In this document: piece by piece, positions 36,461-45,896 of the stretch
How the letters are laid out: the number at the start of each line of letters is the position of its first letter
Numbering within the stretch: position 1 is the first letter of the stretch
DNA from: Geobacter sp. AOG1
GTDB lineage: Bacteria > Desulfobacterota > Desulfuromonadia > Geobacterales > Geobacteraceae
NCBI RefSeq assembly: GCF_019972315.1
Contig: NZ_BLIZ01000001.1
Coordinates: 2,362,558-2,426,557, forward strand
Length of the DNA: 64,000 bases
Direction: 5' to 3'
Program-made: the position numbers and the translations under genes
Notes under the pieces: generated by a model
What the model was told of the DNA's origin: nothing
Seen by the model: the letters and a program-made list of their open reading frames with translations, nothing else
The model's database searches: none

Positions 36461-37036
36461 ATGGATCAGAATTCGATCGCGTTAGGAACTGAGTTCGAAA
36501 AGCATGGGGAAACTCGCGGGGATGGAGTTTCTGCTATGGAGAGTGTTATGGACACGGAGAGCGTAGAGGAAATCGTCCTGGAAGACGATGACCTGCTGGT
36601 GGAGGTGTCTGAAGATGAGTCTCCCGATGAAGGGTTTTCCTCGGACGATGATGCCCCAGTCGACGAGGAGTCTCAGGGTACCGACACATCCCGGAATACC
36701 GGGAGCGAAACGGCGCGAGATCCCCTGTCGACGGCCACCTTGGCTGAACTTTACGTCTCCCAGGGATTTCTCAAGCGAGCAGTGACCATATATCGAGAAT
36801 TGCTCGAAACTGAACCCGACAACGAAGATTTGAAACGGCGAATGGTTGAACTCAAGGAAGCCGTTGACCGTGACCAGGTTTCTGCGCGGGAGCACTCACT
36901 GGATGATCTTTCTCTGGAGGACGCCGGCGCTCCGACAACTTTGAACTCACCGGTTGAGTCAGTTGAAGCTGGCGCTACGGAATCGGTACTCCGGACTCTG
37001 GAACACTGGCTGGAGAATATCGAGAGGAGACGCTAA
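36461..37036 (+). CDS. Acidic TPR-like protein between aroB and a Roadblock gene
   Basis: 191 residues. A very acidic N-terminal half (Glu/Asp-rich, about 1-80) is followed by a single TPR-like helix pair (TLAELYVSQGFLKRAVTIYR, then ELLETEPDNEDLKRRM) and a C-terminal helix ending LEHWLENIERRR. ATG at 36461 has AAGGG at the right distance; a GTG at 36455 overlaps the aroB stop. Its stop overlaps the next ATG (TAATG), so it is tightly coupled to the Roadblock protein and the two probably work together. Function unknown. Confidence 0.7.
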   Translation: MDQNSIALGTEFEKHGETRGDGVSAMESVMDTESVEEIVLEDDDLLVEVSEDESPDEGFSSDDDAPVDEESQGTDTSRNTGSETARDPLSTATLAELYVSQGFLKRAVTIYRELLETEPDNEDLKRRMVELKEAVDRDQVSAREHSLDDLSLEDAGAPTTLNSPVESVEAGATESVLRTLEHWLENIERRR

Positions 37037-37398
37037 TGCCATTTAGGGATACGTTGCAAACCATAGTGCAAGGAGTCGAGGGAGGATTTGGCGCCATCAT
37101 CATGGGGTATGACGGCATCGAAATCGATACGTATGTTCGAGCGGATAGCGGTTTCGATGTGCAGCTCCTGGCGGTCGAATACGCGACAGTTCTCAAGGAA
37201 GTGAAGAATACGGTCGATGTCCTTAAATCCGGTGAGTTGGAAGAGGTGACCATTGCCACCGGGCGTTACCGGATACTTGTCAGAGCCGTCAATGATGAAT
37301 TTTTTGTCGTTCTGATGATGTCCAGCGATGGAAACTACGGTAAGGGACGTTACCTGCTAAAACGCGAGGTTCCTGCATTGCTGGCAGGTTTGCAGTAG
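37036..37398 (+). CDS. Roadblock/LC7-domain protein (MglB-like)
   Basis: 120 residues forming one Roadblock/LC7 domain ([47 protein letters not shown]). Members such as MglB regulate small Ras-like GTPases and polarity; no GTPase gene is in this window. Starts within the stop codon of the TPR gene and precedes aroQ by 16 bases, so it is embedded in the shikimate operon. Confidence 0.8.
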   Translation: MPFRDTLQTIVQGVEGGFGAIIMGYDGIEIDTYVRADSGFDVQLLAVEYATVLKEVKNTVDVLKSGELEEVTIATGRYRILVRAVNDEFFVVLMMSSDGNYGKGRYLLKREVPALLAGLQ

Positions 37399-37414
37399 GA
37401 GTGGGGGAGGAATC

Positions 37415-37855
37415 ATGCATATTCTCGTACTGCACGGGCCGAATCTGAACCTGCTTGGGACCCGTGAACCCGATGTATACGGGTTCGATACTCTTGCTGG
37501 AATCAATGAGGCGTTGACGCTTCTAGCTGACGATCTCAGTATTTCGCTGACATGTTTCCAGTCCAACTCCGAAGGGGAGTTGATCGACAGGATTCAAGCC
37601 GCTGCCCATGACTGTGACGGTATCGTTATCAATCCCGCAGCCTACACCCACACCAGCGTTGCCATCCGCGACGCTCTTTCCGCAGTCGCTCTTCCCGTAG
37701 TGGAAGTACACCTTTCAAATATCCATTGCCGCGAGGAATTCCGTACCCGGAGTTTTATCGCACCCGTCGCCGTGGGACAGATAACCGGCTTCGGTCCTGA
37801 CAGCTACCTTCTCGGCCTGAGAGCACTTTTTAACCATATTAAAAAAGGATTGTAA
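37415..37855 (+). CDS. aroQ: Type II 3-dehydroquinate dehydratase
   Basis: Dodecameric enzyme converting 3-dehydroquinate to 3-dehydroshikimate. 146 residues; [18 protein letters not shown] with catalytic Arg and Tyr loop, [30 protein letters not shown] and [15 protein letters not shown] (catalytic His). Standard aroQ-pepP order follows. Confidence 0.97.
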   Translation: MHILVLHGPNLNLLGTREPDVYGFDTLAGINEALTLLADDLSISLTCFQSNSEGELIDRIQAAAHDCDGIVINPAAYTHTSVAIRDALSAVALPVVEVHLSNIHCREEFRTRSFIAPVAVGQITGFGPDSYLLGLRALFNHIKKGL

Positions 37856-37869
37856 TAGGAGTAGCAGGT

Positions 37870-38937
37870 GTGTTAAAAGACAGAATCTCTTCGTCCAGGG
37901 AGTATCTGGAGAGGTTTGGCGTCGATGCCATCCTCTTTGTAAATCTTTACAATATCCGCTATCTGTGCGGTTTTACCGGCAGCGATGGCGCTCTGCTCGT
38001 TACCCGTGACGGTGGTATGTTCCTCACTGATTCCCGTTACACTACCCAGGCGGCCCAGGAGGTGACCCGGTTTCCGAGTCGTGAATACCGGGGGAAACTG
38101 GAAGGGATCGCCTCGTATATTCAAGAGTATGGGGCGGTCAGGGTCGGTTTTGAATCTGAACAGATGTCGGTGGCTCAGTTCCACGCCCTTGCAGGTATTT
38201 TGCCCGGTATTGAACTGGTTCCCATCGGGACGGAGTTGACAACACTCCGGCAGATAAAGGATGTACAGGAGTTGGAGTTGCTGGCCCGAAGCGCCGATCT
38301 GGCGTCCCGGGCCCTTCTTGAAATTTGCGGCGAAATTCGGCCGGGAGCGAAAGAGCGGGATGTGGCGCTTGCCCTTGAATTTGCCATTAAACGGGGGGGG
38401 GGCGAGGAAAAGGCCTTCGATTTCATCGTGGCCTCGGGCACACGTGGTGCACTTCCCCATGGTAAGGCCAGTGACAAGCTGATCGCTGCTGGTGAACTGG
38501 TTACCTTGGACTTTGGTGGAGTATATCAGGGATACTGCTCCGACGAAACGGTTACGGTCGCTGTCGGAACGCCCAATGAACGGCAGCGCGAGATTTACGG
38601 CATCGTCAAGGAGGCACATGACCTTGCCTTGGCGGCTGTGCAGCCTGGTATCCAGTTCAGAGAACTGGATACGATTGCGCGAGACTTCATTACCGCTCGA
38701 GGGTATGGTGAGTTTTTTGGCCACGGACTTGGGCATGGGGTCGGGCTTGAAGTCCATGAAAAACCGGTCGTATCATTTCGCGGCGAGGGTGAGGTCAAAG
38801 CGGGAATGGTGTTTACCATTGAACCGGGCATATACATTCCCGGCTGGGGTGGTGTCAGAATTGAAGATACGGTGATAGTAACCCCCGACGGTTACCGCTG
38901 CCTGACTGGCGTTCCCAAGGAGTTGATGATACTCTGA
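37870..38937 (+). CDS. pepP: Xaa-Pro aminopeptidase (M24 family)
   Basis: Removes N-terminal residues preceding proline, using two metal ions. 355 residues: creatinase-like N-terminal domain then pita-bread fold. Metal ligands are seen in LDFGGVYQGYCSDE (two Asp), GHGLGHGVGLEVHE (His), TIEPGIYIPGWGGVRIED (two Glu). GTG start with AGGAG 8 bases upstream. In many bacteria the order is aroQ-pepP-efp-accB-accC; here efp is missing. Confidence 0.92.
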   Translation: MLKDRISSSREYLERFGVDAILFVNLYNIRYLCGFTGSDGALLVTRDGGMFLTDSRYTTQAAQEVTRFPSREYRGKLEGIASYIQEYGAVRVGFESEQMSVAQFHALAGILPGIELVPIGTELTTLRQIKDVQELELLARSADLASRALLEICGEIRPGAKERDVALALEFAIKRGGGEEKAFDFIVASGTRGALPHGKASDKLIAAGELVTLDFGGVYQGYCSDETVTVAVGTPNERQREIYGIVKEAHDLALAAVQPGIQFRELDTIARDFITARGYGEFFGHGLGHGVGLEVHEKPVVSFRGEGEVKAGMVFTIEPGIYIPGWGGVRIEDTVIVTPDGYRCLTGVPKELMIL

Positions 38938-39028
38938 CGGAAAAACGTCTGTCACCCGTCAGCAAGGTTCGAAGGACACAATACAAGTGCCAGAGTTGTT
39001 ATCATAACGGATCAAAGGAGATTGAAGA

Positions 39029-39517
39029 ATGGATATTAAGGATATCAAGACACTGATAAAAATGGTAACGGACACCGATATCACCGAGTTCGAGATGGAA
39101 AACAGCGAAGAGAAAATTTCCATAAAGCGGGGGAGTGCCCCCCAAATAGTCCATTATCAGGCGCCTCAGCAGATTGCCATGCCCCAGATGGCTCCCGCAC
39201 AGTTCCCATCGGTTCAACCCCTCCCGGCTATGGAAAGCGCTTCTTCTGCTGCTGGCACAGCAACTGTGCCCGACAAGGGACAGGCAGTCACATCCCCGAT
39301 CGTGGGTACCTTCTACCGTGCCCCTGCGCCCGATGCGGCTCCCTATGTTGAGGTCGGGAAGATCGTTGAAAAAGGGGAGGTCCTCTGTATAGTTGAGGCA
39401 ATGAAGCTGATGAACGAGATTGAAGCGGAGTTCCGCTGCAAAATTATCCAGATCACCAAGGAGAACGCCCAACCGGTTGAGTTCGGCGACACCCTGTTCC
39501 TGGTCGAGCCGCTCTAG
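39029..39517 (+). CDS. accB: Biotin carboxyl carrier protein of acetyl-CoA carboxylase
   Basis: 162 residues. N-terminal domain, Pro/Ala-rich linker (about 50-85), then the biotinyl domain with biotin attachment at Lys126 in EAMKLMNEIEAE. It carries CO2 from AccC to the carboxyltransferase for malonyl-CoA synthesis. AAAGGAGATTGAAG precedes the ATG. Confidence 0.97.
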   Translation: MDIKDIKTLIKMVTDTDITEFEMENSEEKISIKRGSAPQIVHYQAPQQIAMPQMAPAQFPSVQPLPAMESASSAAGTATVPDKGQAVTSPIVGTFYRAPAPDAAPYVEVGKIVEKGEVLCIVEAMKLMNEIEAEFRCKIIQITKENAQPVEFGDTLFLVEPL

Positions 39518-39571
39518 GCAAAGTGCTGCTGTAGTTCACCATTGTCCAATCAACCAATCGGAGAGTCTTTG

Positions 39572-40912
39572 ATGTTCCATAAAGTACTAATTGCCAACCG
39601 TGGGGAGATTGCCCTGCGTATTATCCGTGCCTGCAAGGAGTTGGGGATCAAGACCGTTGCGGTGTATTCCACCGCCGATAGCGAGTCGCTCCATGTCAAG
39701 CTTGCCGATGAGAGCGTCTGCATCGGGCCGGCCCCCAGCCTCCAGAGCTACCTGAACATCAATGCCATTATCAGTGCGGCCGAGATTACCGATGCGGAGG
39801 CGATCCATCCCGGGTATGGGTTTCTGTCCGAGAATGCCGCCTTCGCCGAAATCTGCGAGAACTGCGGTATCGTATTCATCGGGCCGTCCGCAGAGAGCAT
39901 GCGCATCATGGGGGACAAGATCAGCGGCAGGCAAGCGGTGATCAAGGAAGGGGTTCCCATACTCCCCGGCACCAAGGAAGGGGTTAACGACGTCACCGAG
40001 GCGATCCGAATCGCCAAGGAGATCGGGTTCCCCGTCATCATCAAGGCCACCGCCGGTGGTGGGGGAAGGGGAATGAAGATAGTCCATTCGCCTGCGACTC
40101 TCCCCAATGCCTTTGCCACTGCCCGTGCCGAGGCGCAGGCCGGTTTCGGCAACCCGGAAGTCTACATCGAAAAATACTGCGAACAACCCCGCCACGTTGA
40201 GATTCAGATTCTCGCCGACAAGCATGGTAACGTGATCCATCTTGGAGAGCGGGACTGTTCGATCCAGCGGCGGCACCAGAAAATAATCGAAGAAGCTCCT
40301 TCAACCGTCAGCACTCCGGAATTGCGCAAGCAGATGGGTGAAGCTGCCGTTCGGGCCGCCAAGGCTGTAGGGTACAACAGCGTTGGTACCATGGAATTCC
40401 TGGTTGATAAGAATAATAACTTCTACTTCATGGAGATGAACACCCGTGTTCAGGTGGAGCATCCCGTGACAGAGATGGTGACCGGCGTGGATGTCGTCAG
40501 GGAGCAGATTCGCTCTGCGGCTGGACTCAAGCTACGCTACAAGCAGACCGATATCAAGATCCACGGCCATGCCATCGAATGCCGCATCAACGCTGAGGAT
40601 CCGGTGAAGTTTACGCCGTCTCCCGGCAAGATCGTCGGATATCATCCCCCCGGTGGGCTTGGGGTGCGGGTTGACTCCTTCGTGTATGACCAGTATACTG
40701 TTCTTCCTCACTATGACTCGCTTATTGCCAAGCTGATTGTCCATGCCGACAACAGGCAGGATGCTATCAGGCGGATGGCCAGGGCTCTGGATGAGTACAT
40801 TATAGAGGGGATAAAGACGACGATCCCGTTCCACAAACGGATCATGGCCAATAAGGATTTTATCGAAGGAAACATCGACACCAGTTTCCTCGAAAGGATT
40901 GTGCTGGAGTAG
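39572..40912 (+). CDS. accC: Biotin carboxylase subunit of acetyl-CoA carboxylase
   Basis: 446 residues, ATP-grasp enzyme. [20 protein letters not shown], Gly-rich loop [15 protein letters not shown], catalytic segments [14 protein letters not shown] and [17 protein letters not shown] are intact. ATG at 39572 with GGAGAG upstream; an in-frame TTG extension to 39542 is not conserved. Forms an operon with accB and gcvH. Confidence 0.97.
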   Translation: MFHKVLIANRGEIALRIIRACKELGIKTVAVYSTADSESLHVKLADESVCIGPAPSLQSYLNINAIISAAEITDAEAIHPGYGFLSENAAFAEICENCGIVFIGPSAESMRIMGDKISGRQAVIKEGVPILPGTKEGVNDVTEAIRIAKEIGFPVIIKATAGGGGRGMKIVHSPATLPNAFATARAEAQAGFGNPEVYIEKYCEQPRHVEIQILADKHGNVIHLGERDCSIQRRHQKIIEEAPSTVSTPELRKQMGEAAVRAAKAVGYNSVGTMEFLVDKNNNFYFMEMNTRVQVEHPVTEMVTGVDVVREQIRSAAGLKLRYKQTDIKIHGHAIECRINAEDPVKFTPSPGKIVGYHPPGGLGVRVDSFVYDQYTVLPHYDSLIAKLIVHADNRQDAIRRMARALDEYIIEGIKTTIPFHKRIMANKDFIEGNIDTSFLERIVLE

Positions 40913-40915
40913 CCC

Positions 40916-41305
40916 ATGGATTTTCCCGAAGAATTGAAGTACAGCAAAGAACATATCTGGGTCAGACTGGAAGGTAACAGGGCGGTAATCGGCATCACCG
41001 ATTTTGCCCAGCAGGAACTGGGGATGATCACGGCGGTTGAATTGCCGGGGACCGGCGATGATCTTGAGCAAGACGACTCCTTCGGTTCCATTGAGGCGCG
41101 CAAGACCGTGGCAGACCTTTATGCCCCCTTCAGTGGGCCGGTGCTCGAGGTGAACGAGGAGTTGCAGGTGACACCGGAACTTGTCAATGACGATCCTTAC
41201 GATGGCGGCTGGCTCGTGACGGTCGGCATCAACGATCCCGAAGAGTTGAATTCCCTCATGTCGGTGGAAGATTACATGGACTATGTGGAAGAACATGAAG
41301 AATAA
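40916..41305 (+). CDS. gcvH: Glycine cleavage system H protein (lipoyl carrier)
   Basis: 129 residues, single lipoyl domain. YSKEHIWVRLEGNRAVIGIT and lipoylation Lys63 in GSIEARKTVADLYAP; the usual VESVK is changed to IEARK. It lies 3 bases after accC, followed by a terminator, with no gcvT or gcvP nearby. It may serve the glycine cleavage complex encoded elsewhere or act as a stand-alone lipoyl carrier used in lipoate assembly. Confidence 0.9.
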   Translation: MDFPEELKYSKEHIWVRLEGNRAVIGITDFAQQELGMITAVELPGTGDDLEQDDSFGSIEARKTVADLYAPFSGPVLEVNEELQVTPELVNDDPYDGGWLVTVGINDPEELNSLMSVEDYMDYVEEHEE

Positions 41306-41330
41306 CCGCGACACGAAATTTGCTAAGCGA

Positions 41331-41364
41331 AAAGAAGGCGAGAGACATCTCGCCTTCTTTTTTT
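41331..41364 (+). terminator. Terminator of the accB-accC-gcvH operon
   Basis: 11-base stem AGAAGGCGAGA / TCTCGCCTTCT with loop GACA and a run of T. Confidence 0.9.
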
Positions 41365-41384
41365 GTTGGCTCCTGACCCGCGCT

Positions 41385-41400
41385 GGGCAGCCGTTTTGCC
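41385..41400 (+). promoter_or_regulatory. Possible sigma-54 promoter before mqnA
   Basis: GGGCAGCCGTTTTGCC: GG (41386-41387) and GC (41398-41399) are 10 bases apart with GGCA and TTGC at the right places. It is directly downstream of a terminator and 85 bases before mqnA. The match is good, but regulation of mqnA by sigma-54 would be unexpected. Confidence 0.35.
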
Positions 41401-41458
41401 TTGGGTATTGAGATGAATCATGATATAGATTTGATCACCATCTTAAAGGAATGTTTCC

Positions 41459-41488
41459 ATGGAATATAGTTGCGAGCTACGCTTATGA
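41459..41488 (+). CDS. Possible 9-codon leader ORF coupled to mqnA
   Basis: ATG at 41459 follows AAAGGAATGTTTCC and encodes MEYSCELRL. Its TGA overlaps the ATG of mqnA (ATGA). mqnA itself has no good ribosome site, so coupled translation is plausible. It may also be fortuitous. Confidence 0.3.
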   Translation: MEYSCELRL

Positions 41489-42312
41489 CCCTGCGTATCG
41501 GTCAGATAGGTTACGCCAACGTTACCCCCATATTCACTGCCTTGACACGGAATTTTCCCACGTTCACCTACCAGTTTGTACGGGGGGTCCCATCACACCT
41601 GAATGCGCTTCTTGCCAATGGTGGCATTGATCTGTGCCCTTCTTCTTCCATCGCCTACGCCAAATCACCCGAACTGTACTACCTTTTGCCAGACCTTTCC
41701 ATAAGTTCCATTGGACCCGTCAAGAGCGTGCTCCTCTTTTCCCGGGTTCCCCTCAACGAGCTTGAGGGATCCACGGTAGGGCTGACCACCGATTCCGACA
41801 CGTCGGTGAACCTACTCCGGATACTGCTGTCCCGGAGCCACGGCCTGTCGAACAGTTTCGAGCGTACGTCTCTTCCCCTTGCACAGGCTCTCGAAACCTT
41901 TCCCGCAATCCTCCTGATAGGCGATGCGGCCCTGAGGGGGAGCATGGACGGGCGCGTGGAGCATGTATATGATCTTGGCGAGGAGTGGTTCCGGTTTACC
42001 GGCCTTCCGTTCGTGTTCGCCCTGTGGATTGTGCGCCGGGAGGCCGTCGAGGGAAACCATGGTGAGGTTGCTGCGTTGCTTTCCCAGTTGCGGGAAGCCA
42101 AGCGCATTGCCTATGAATCGTATGAGGCTATTGCCGCCACATGCGAGGAGGAACAATGGATGGGACGGGAAAGGCTTGTTGATTACTGGCGGTGCATTTC
42201 CTATGACTTGACGCCCTTCCACCTGCAAGGCGTGAAGGAATTTTTTCGGTATGCAACGGAGATGGGAATCCTGCCGCGAGAACCTGTAATTCGAATCTTT
42301 CCTGAAATATGA
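41485..42312 (+). CDS. mqnA: Chorismate dehydratase MqnA (futalosine menaquinone pathway)
   Basis: First step of the futalosine route: dehydrates chorismate to 3-[(1-carboxyvinyl)oxy]benzoate. 275 residues with a periplasmic-binding-protein-like fold; RIGQIGYANVTPIF at the N-terminus, IDLCPSSSIAYAKSPE, and PFVFALWIVRR. Menaquinone is the respiratory quinone of Geobacter-type metal reducers. The ATG at 41485 is chosen over a TTG at 41470. Other mqn genes are not in the window, although the UbiD-family gene at 55.3 kb might act at the last decarboxylation. Confidence 0.88.
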   Translation: MTLRIGQIGYANVTPIFTALTRNFPTFTYQFVRGVPSHLNALLANGGIDLCPSSSIAYAKSPELYYLLPDLSISSIGPVKSVLLFSRVPLNELEGSTVGLTTDSDTSVNLLRILLSRSHGLSNSFERTSLPLAQALETFPAILLIGDAALRGSMDGRVEHVYDLGEEWFRFTGLPFVFALWIVRREAVEGNHGEVAALLSQLREAKRIAYESYEAIAATCEEEQWMGRERLVDYWRCISYDLTPFHLQGVKEFFRYATEMGILPREPVIRIFPEI

Positions 42313-42371
42313 AGCCTTTTTTGGCCTTTTAGTTTGGAGTTTTGCTGAACTTGCGCAAAGGGAAGACTTAT

Positions 42372-44753
42372 ATGCAAAACATGACCTGGCTTGATGCCCT
42401 CTCCAAGCGATACAACCTCAATCGTGAAGCAGATCGACCTCCATCCGTAGAAATCGTGGAGCGGATTGCTATTGTGGCCAAAACAAGATGGGTACTGTTA
42501 TTGCTCATTGGACTCTACTGCTGTTACGCGGGTGGGTTCTTCTATTTCAGCAAATACGGATTTTTCCTGACCCCTTCACAGCTTACGTTTCTTTTTGTCA
42601 CATTAGTGGGAGTTGTTTCATACAATCTGTTTCTCGAGAGCAGTTCCCGCCATGCAGATATGGCCCATGTACTCAGCATTCTGCAGATATTGCTGGATAT
42701 GCTGTTTGTTACCATACTCATCCAGTTCAGCGGAGGTGCGTCCAGCTGGTTCTGGCCGGTCTATCTGATTATTACCATCGAGGCTTCCTATCTTCTGGAA
42801 AAACGCAGGGAAGTCTGGATGATCGGTGCAGTTGGATCCCTGTTGTACGGGACGTTGCTTACAGGTCATTATTATGAACTGATTCCCTATATTACGATGC
42901 CGTTTGTTGAGCATGGCCTTCATCATGACCCACTCTATCTGGCCCTCATGTGGTTCTGGGTTGTGATTCTCAATGCTACCGTAGCCTTCATCGGCACCTT
43001 TCTCATGACGGTGATCCGGAACGATAACGAGGCCCTTCGCAAAAGTGAGGAGCGACTTGTCAATTTTCTCGATACCGCGAACGATCTAATTTTCAGCATA
43101 GCCCCCGACGGAAGATTTCTGTATGTGAACCACGCCTGGCTACGGATTCTCGGTTATCGGCCGGAGGAGGTGTCGACGCTCAAGATGCTCGATATTCTTC
43201 ATGATGAAAGTAGAACTCAGTGTCTGCGGGAATTCCGCGATGTCCTCGCCGGGGGGAAGACTGACCCCCTCGAGGCGGTCTTCAGGGCACGAGACGGCCG
43301 ACTCATAACGGTTGAAGGCAATCTGACCGGTATCATTAAGGATGACAAGTCGGCAGCTATCTGGGGGATATGCCGCGACATCAGTGATCGCAAGCAGACC
43401 CAGGAACAATTGTACCGCCTTGCCCACCATGACACCCTTACCGGCCTGCCAAACCGTATCCTGTTCCTCGACCGCCTGAAACAGGCACGGGCACTGGCCC
43501 ACCGGCAGAAACTCCATATGGCGATACTTTTTCTCGATCTCGATCGCTTTAAAATCATCAACGACACGTTGGGGCACTCCATTGGCGACAAGCTGCTCCA
43601 GTCTGTAGCCCAGCGGCTCAACTGCTGTGTGCGGGAAGTTGATACGGTGGCCCGCATAGGAGGAGATGAATTCATTATCGTGTTGGTCAATCTGAAAGAG
43701 GCTGCTGACGCGGAGAAGGTTGCGCAGAAGATATCCACGACCCTATCGGCATCTTTTAACATCGAGGGTCATGAACTCTTCGCCACGACCAGCATCGGTA
43801 TCAGCCTCTACCCCGAGGATGGAGAGGACCTCGACAATCTGGTCAAGAAGGCCGACATTGCCATGTACAACGCCAAGGGACTGGGGAGAAACACCCACCA
43901 ATACTACGAAAGCGCAATGGATGAGAATGCCCATAAGCGGCTTGTGCTTGAAAACGGTCTGCGCAAGGCGCTCGACGGGGAAGAATTCCATCTTCACTAT
44001 CAGCCCAAGATCGATGCGACGAGCGGCGCAATAACTGCCATGGAAGCCTTGCTCCGTTGGGTACACCCCGACCTGGGCCTGCTTCCGCCATCGGAGTTCA
44101 TTCCCCTTGCGGAAGAGACCGGCCTCATTGTTCCGATTGGTGAATGGGTACTTACTCGAGCGTGCCAGCAAAACAAGGCTTGGCAACTGGAGGGACTCCC
44201 CCCGGTCCGTGTTGCAGTTAATCTGTCCGGTTACCAGTTGCAACAGAAAAACCTTGTGGACGTCGTTACGCGCGCCCTTGCCCAGAGCGGGATGGAGCCC
44301 TGTTATCTGGAATTGGAGATTACCGAAACGGTCATCATGCAGAACCCGGATTTTGCCATTACCATCCTCAGCGAATTACAGGAACTCGGGGTGGAGATTT
44401 CCATAGACGATTTCGGTACCGGCTACTCGTCTCTTGCCCATCTGAAACGGTTCTCGGTTAACACGCTAAAGATCGACAAATCGTTTGTCAGGGATGTGGA
44501 GATCAATTCAAAGGATGCCGCCATTGCAACCGCCATCATTGCCATGGGGAACAGCCTCAATTTGCGGGTAATTGCCGAAGGGGTCGAGACGGAAGGGCAG
44601 GTTACGTTTCTGAAGGAAAACCTGTGTGACGAGATGCAAGGCTATTTCTTTAGCAGGCCGATGCCGGCGGAGGATGTTGCCGCCTTCATGCGGGACAGGG
44701 GAGTGGAGCTTTCTCGGATTGCCGATGCTGACAAAGGAACTCTCTCAGAGTAG
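42372..44753 (+). CDS. Membrane PAS-GGDEF-EAL cyclic-di-GMP turnover protein
   Basis: 793 residues. About six N-terminal membrane helices (residues 35-220), one PAS domain, then GGDEF and EAL domains. The cyclase site GGDEF ([12 protein letters not shown]) and inhibitory RxxD site (REVD, five residues before it) are present, and the Asp of GHSIGDKLL is kept; this is the base-specifying residue that is Ser in Hypr (cGAMP-making) cyclases, so c-di-GMP is expected. EAL signatures [31 protein letters not shown] and AEGVETEGQ are all intact, so both activities are possible. AAGGGAAGA precedes the ATG at 42372; a TTG at 42342 is the alternative. Confidence 0.9.
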   Translation: MQNMTWLDALSKRYNLNREADRPPSVEIVERIAIVAKTRWVLLLLIGLYCCYAGGFFYFSKYGFFLTPSQLTFLFVTLVGVVSYNLFLESSSRHADMAHVLSILQILLDMLFVTILIQFSGGASSWFWPVYLIITIEASYLLEKRREVWMIGAVGSLLYGTLLTGHYYELIPYITMPFVEHGLHHDPLYLALMWFWVVILNATVAFIGTFLMTVIRNDNEALRKSEERLVNFLDTANDLIFSIAPDGRFLYVNHAWLRILGYRPEEVSTLKMLDILHDESRTQCLREFRDVLAGGKTDPLEAVFRARDGRLITVEGNLTGIIKDDKSAAIWGICRDISDRKQTQEQLYRLAHHDTLTGLPNRILFLDRLKQARALAHRQKLHMAILFLDLDRFKIINDTLGHSIGDKLLQSVAQRLNCCVREVDTVARIGGDEFIIVLVNLKEAADAEKVAQKISTTLSASFNIEGHELFATTSIGISLYPEDGEDLDNLVKKADIAMYNAKGLGRNTHQYYESAMDENAHKRLVLENGLRKALDGEEFHLHYQPKIDATSGAITAMEALLRWVHPDLGLLPPSEFIPLAEETGLIVPIGEWVLTRACQQNKAWQLEGLPPVRVAVNLSGYQLQQKNLVDVVTRALAQSGMEPCYLELEITETVIMQNPDFAITILSELQELGVEISIDDFGTGYSSLAHLKRFSVNTLKIDKSFVRDVEINSKDAAIATAIIAMGNSLNLRVIAEGVETEGQVTFLKENLCDEMQGYFFSRPMPAEDVAAFMRDRGVELSRIADADKGTLSE

Positions 44754-45197
44754 CCCTTTCTTCTTGAGCCGGACGTAGTCCTGAAGAATTTTTTCGTGGT
44801 CGAAACAGAGCCTAGCGGGGAGAGCTGAAAGGGGAAAGACGTCAAGACTGACGGCATCGTCTGCAGCATGGGGGACGCCCGACCCCTTGGCCGCGTATAC
44901 CGTGGAGATGGTATGCATGCGCGCATCCCGGATTGGGTCGGAATAGCACCCTACCAGCCGCAGCGAACCGATTTCGAGGGAGGTTTCTTCCCGGGCTTCC
45001 CTGATGGCTGCATCTTCGAGGGTTTCACCGTAATCCACGAATCCCCCCGGCAGTGCCCAGCCGAAGGGCTCGTTTCGCCTTTCGATCAGCACGATTCCTT
45101 CTGCCATTTCTATAATGATATCGACCGTGGGAAAGGGGTTGCGGTAGGCTTTGACCTGCGCGCCACAGGCAGGGCAGGCCAGATAGTCACGGGGCAT
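44745..45197 (-). CDS. Nudix hydrolase with N-terminal zinc-ribbon stub
   Basis: 150 residues. A CxxC pair near the N-terminus ([16 protein letters not shown]) precedes a Nudix domain with the complete box [27 protein letters not shown]. It probably hydrolyses a nucleoside diphosphate derivative; substrate unknown, though the short form resembles ADP-ribose pyrophosphatase-like members. AGGAGGA lies just upstream. Its last 9 bases overlap the end of the convergent GGDEF-EAL gene. Confidence 0.85.
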   Translation of the reverse strand: MPRDYLACPACGAQVKAYRNPFPTVDIIIEMAEGIVLIERRNEPFGWALPGGFVDYGETLEDAAIREAREETSLEIGSLRLVGCYSDPIRDARMHTISTVYAAKGSGVPHAADDAVSLDVFPLSALPARLCFDHEKILQDYVRLKKKGLL

Positions 45198-45224
45198 GTC
45201 TCCTCCTGAATGTTTCGGGAATAA

Positions 45225-45253
45225 AAAAAGGGAGGATAGAATCCTCCCTTTTT
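45225..45253. terminator. Bidirectional terminator downstream of the PxxKW gene
   Basis: 13-base stem AAAAAGGGAGGAT / ATCCTCCCTTTTT around AGA. On the minus strand it is followed by a T-rich tail, ending the PxxKW transcript before the Nudix gene. Confidence 0.85.
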
Positions 45254-45272
45254 CGTGCCTTGTGGTGCGGGT

Positions 45273-45566
45273 TTACTTCTTCTTGCTGCCGCCCGAGGCC
45301 TTTTTGGAAGCCTTGAGGGGGTTGGTCTTGGTGTCTTCGCTCTTGATCTCGACCTTAACGTGAGTGGCGAAGTTGCAGATTCCGGCCAGCCATTTCTTTT
45401 CCGGCGCCGGATAGGCGCTGCAGACCCGGCCGATGGAGCCATCGACGATGCGCTCGCACCCTTCACAATTTTCCACTACCACCTGACAGGAGCCATCGGA
45501 AAAAACACACCCCTGCTTACCCCAGAAGGTACACTCGGTACCAGGAAGTACGGTCTGGCATTGCAT
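45273..45566 (-). CDS. PxxKW-family cysteine-rich protein
   Basis: 97 residues. Eight cysteines lie in the first 65 residues (CQTVLPGTECTFWGKQGC, NCEGCERIV), followed by the family signature PAPEKKWLAGICNFATH and a Lys/Ser-rich basic tail. No signal peptide. The cysteine spacing suggests metal or iron-sulfur binding. The family, as I recall it, is found mainly in delta-proteobacteria and has no known function. A strong GAGGAGGAG ribosome site and its own promoter suggest good expression. Confidence 0.75.
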   Translation of the reverse strand: MQCQTVLPGTECTFWGKQGCVFSDGSCQVVVENCEGCERIVDGSIGRVCSAYPAPEKKWLAGICNFATHVKVEIKSEDTKTNPLKASKKASGGSKKK

Positions 45567-45896
45567 AAACTCTCCTCCTCGTCTTCTATTCGCTTGCCGC
45601 GTAACTGTCTATCAGCCAATGTAGCAATTTTGCTGGAAAAATGTCAACAGGAAAAATCCTTTCAAACAAGCCCTTTCCCATTGACTCACCGTCCCCTATG
45701 TATTACCCTTTTACTCAATAATTGAGCACCAAGGCGGCATTGCAGGCGCGTATCCATGCGATGTCTGTCGTGTCGGGCCTTTGTGCACGCATGTGATGAT
45801 TCATTTCTCCTCCTGGAATCCTTGTTTTACTCATCTTTTGGCCGGTTTATTCCGTTGATATGTCGCAGGTATCCATTTCATACCCGGGAGGGCGTA
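45567..45896. other. Divergent intergenic region PxxKW gene / phosphohexomutase
   Basis: 330 bases. It holds the minus-strand promoter at 45618-45647 and a 13-base palindrome CTCAAT-A-ATTGAG (45714-45726). No gene is seen; an in-frame upstream extension of the mutase frame is not conserved. Confidence 0.5.
45618..45647 (-). promoter_or_regulatory. Promoter of the PxxKW gene
   Basis: On the minus strand TTGACA (45647-45642), an 18-base spacer, then TACATT (45623-45618). Confidence 0.5.

Noticed and set aside
42372-44753. Possibility that the GGDEF-EAL protein is the cGAMP synthase feeding the riboswitch
   Set aside because: The GHSIGD motif keeps Asp at the position that is Ser in Hypr enzymes, so c-di-GMP synthesis is expected.
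45714-45726. Palindrome CTCAAT-A-ATTGAG as a specific operator
   Set aside because: It is short, A/T-rich, not placed over a convincing promoter and has no second copy nearby.
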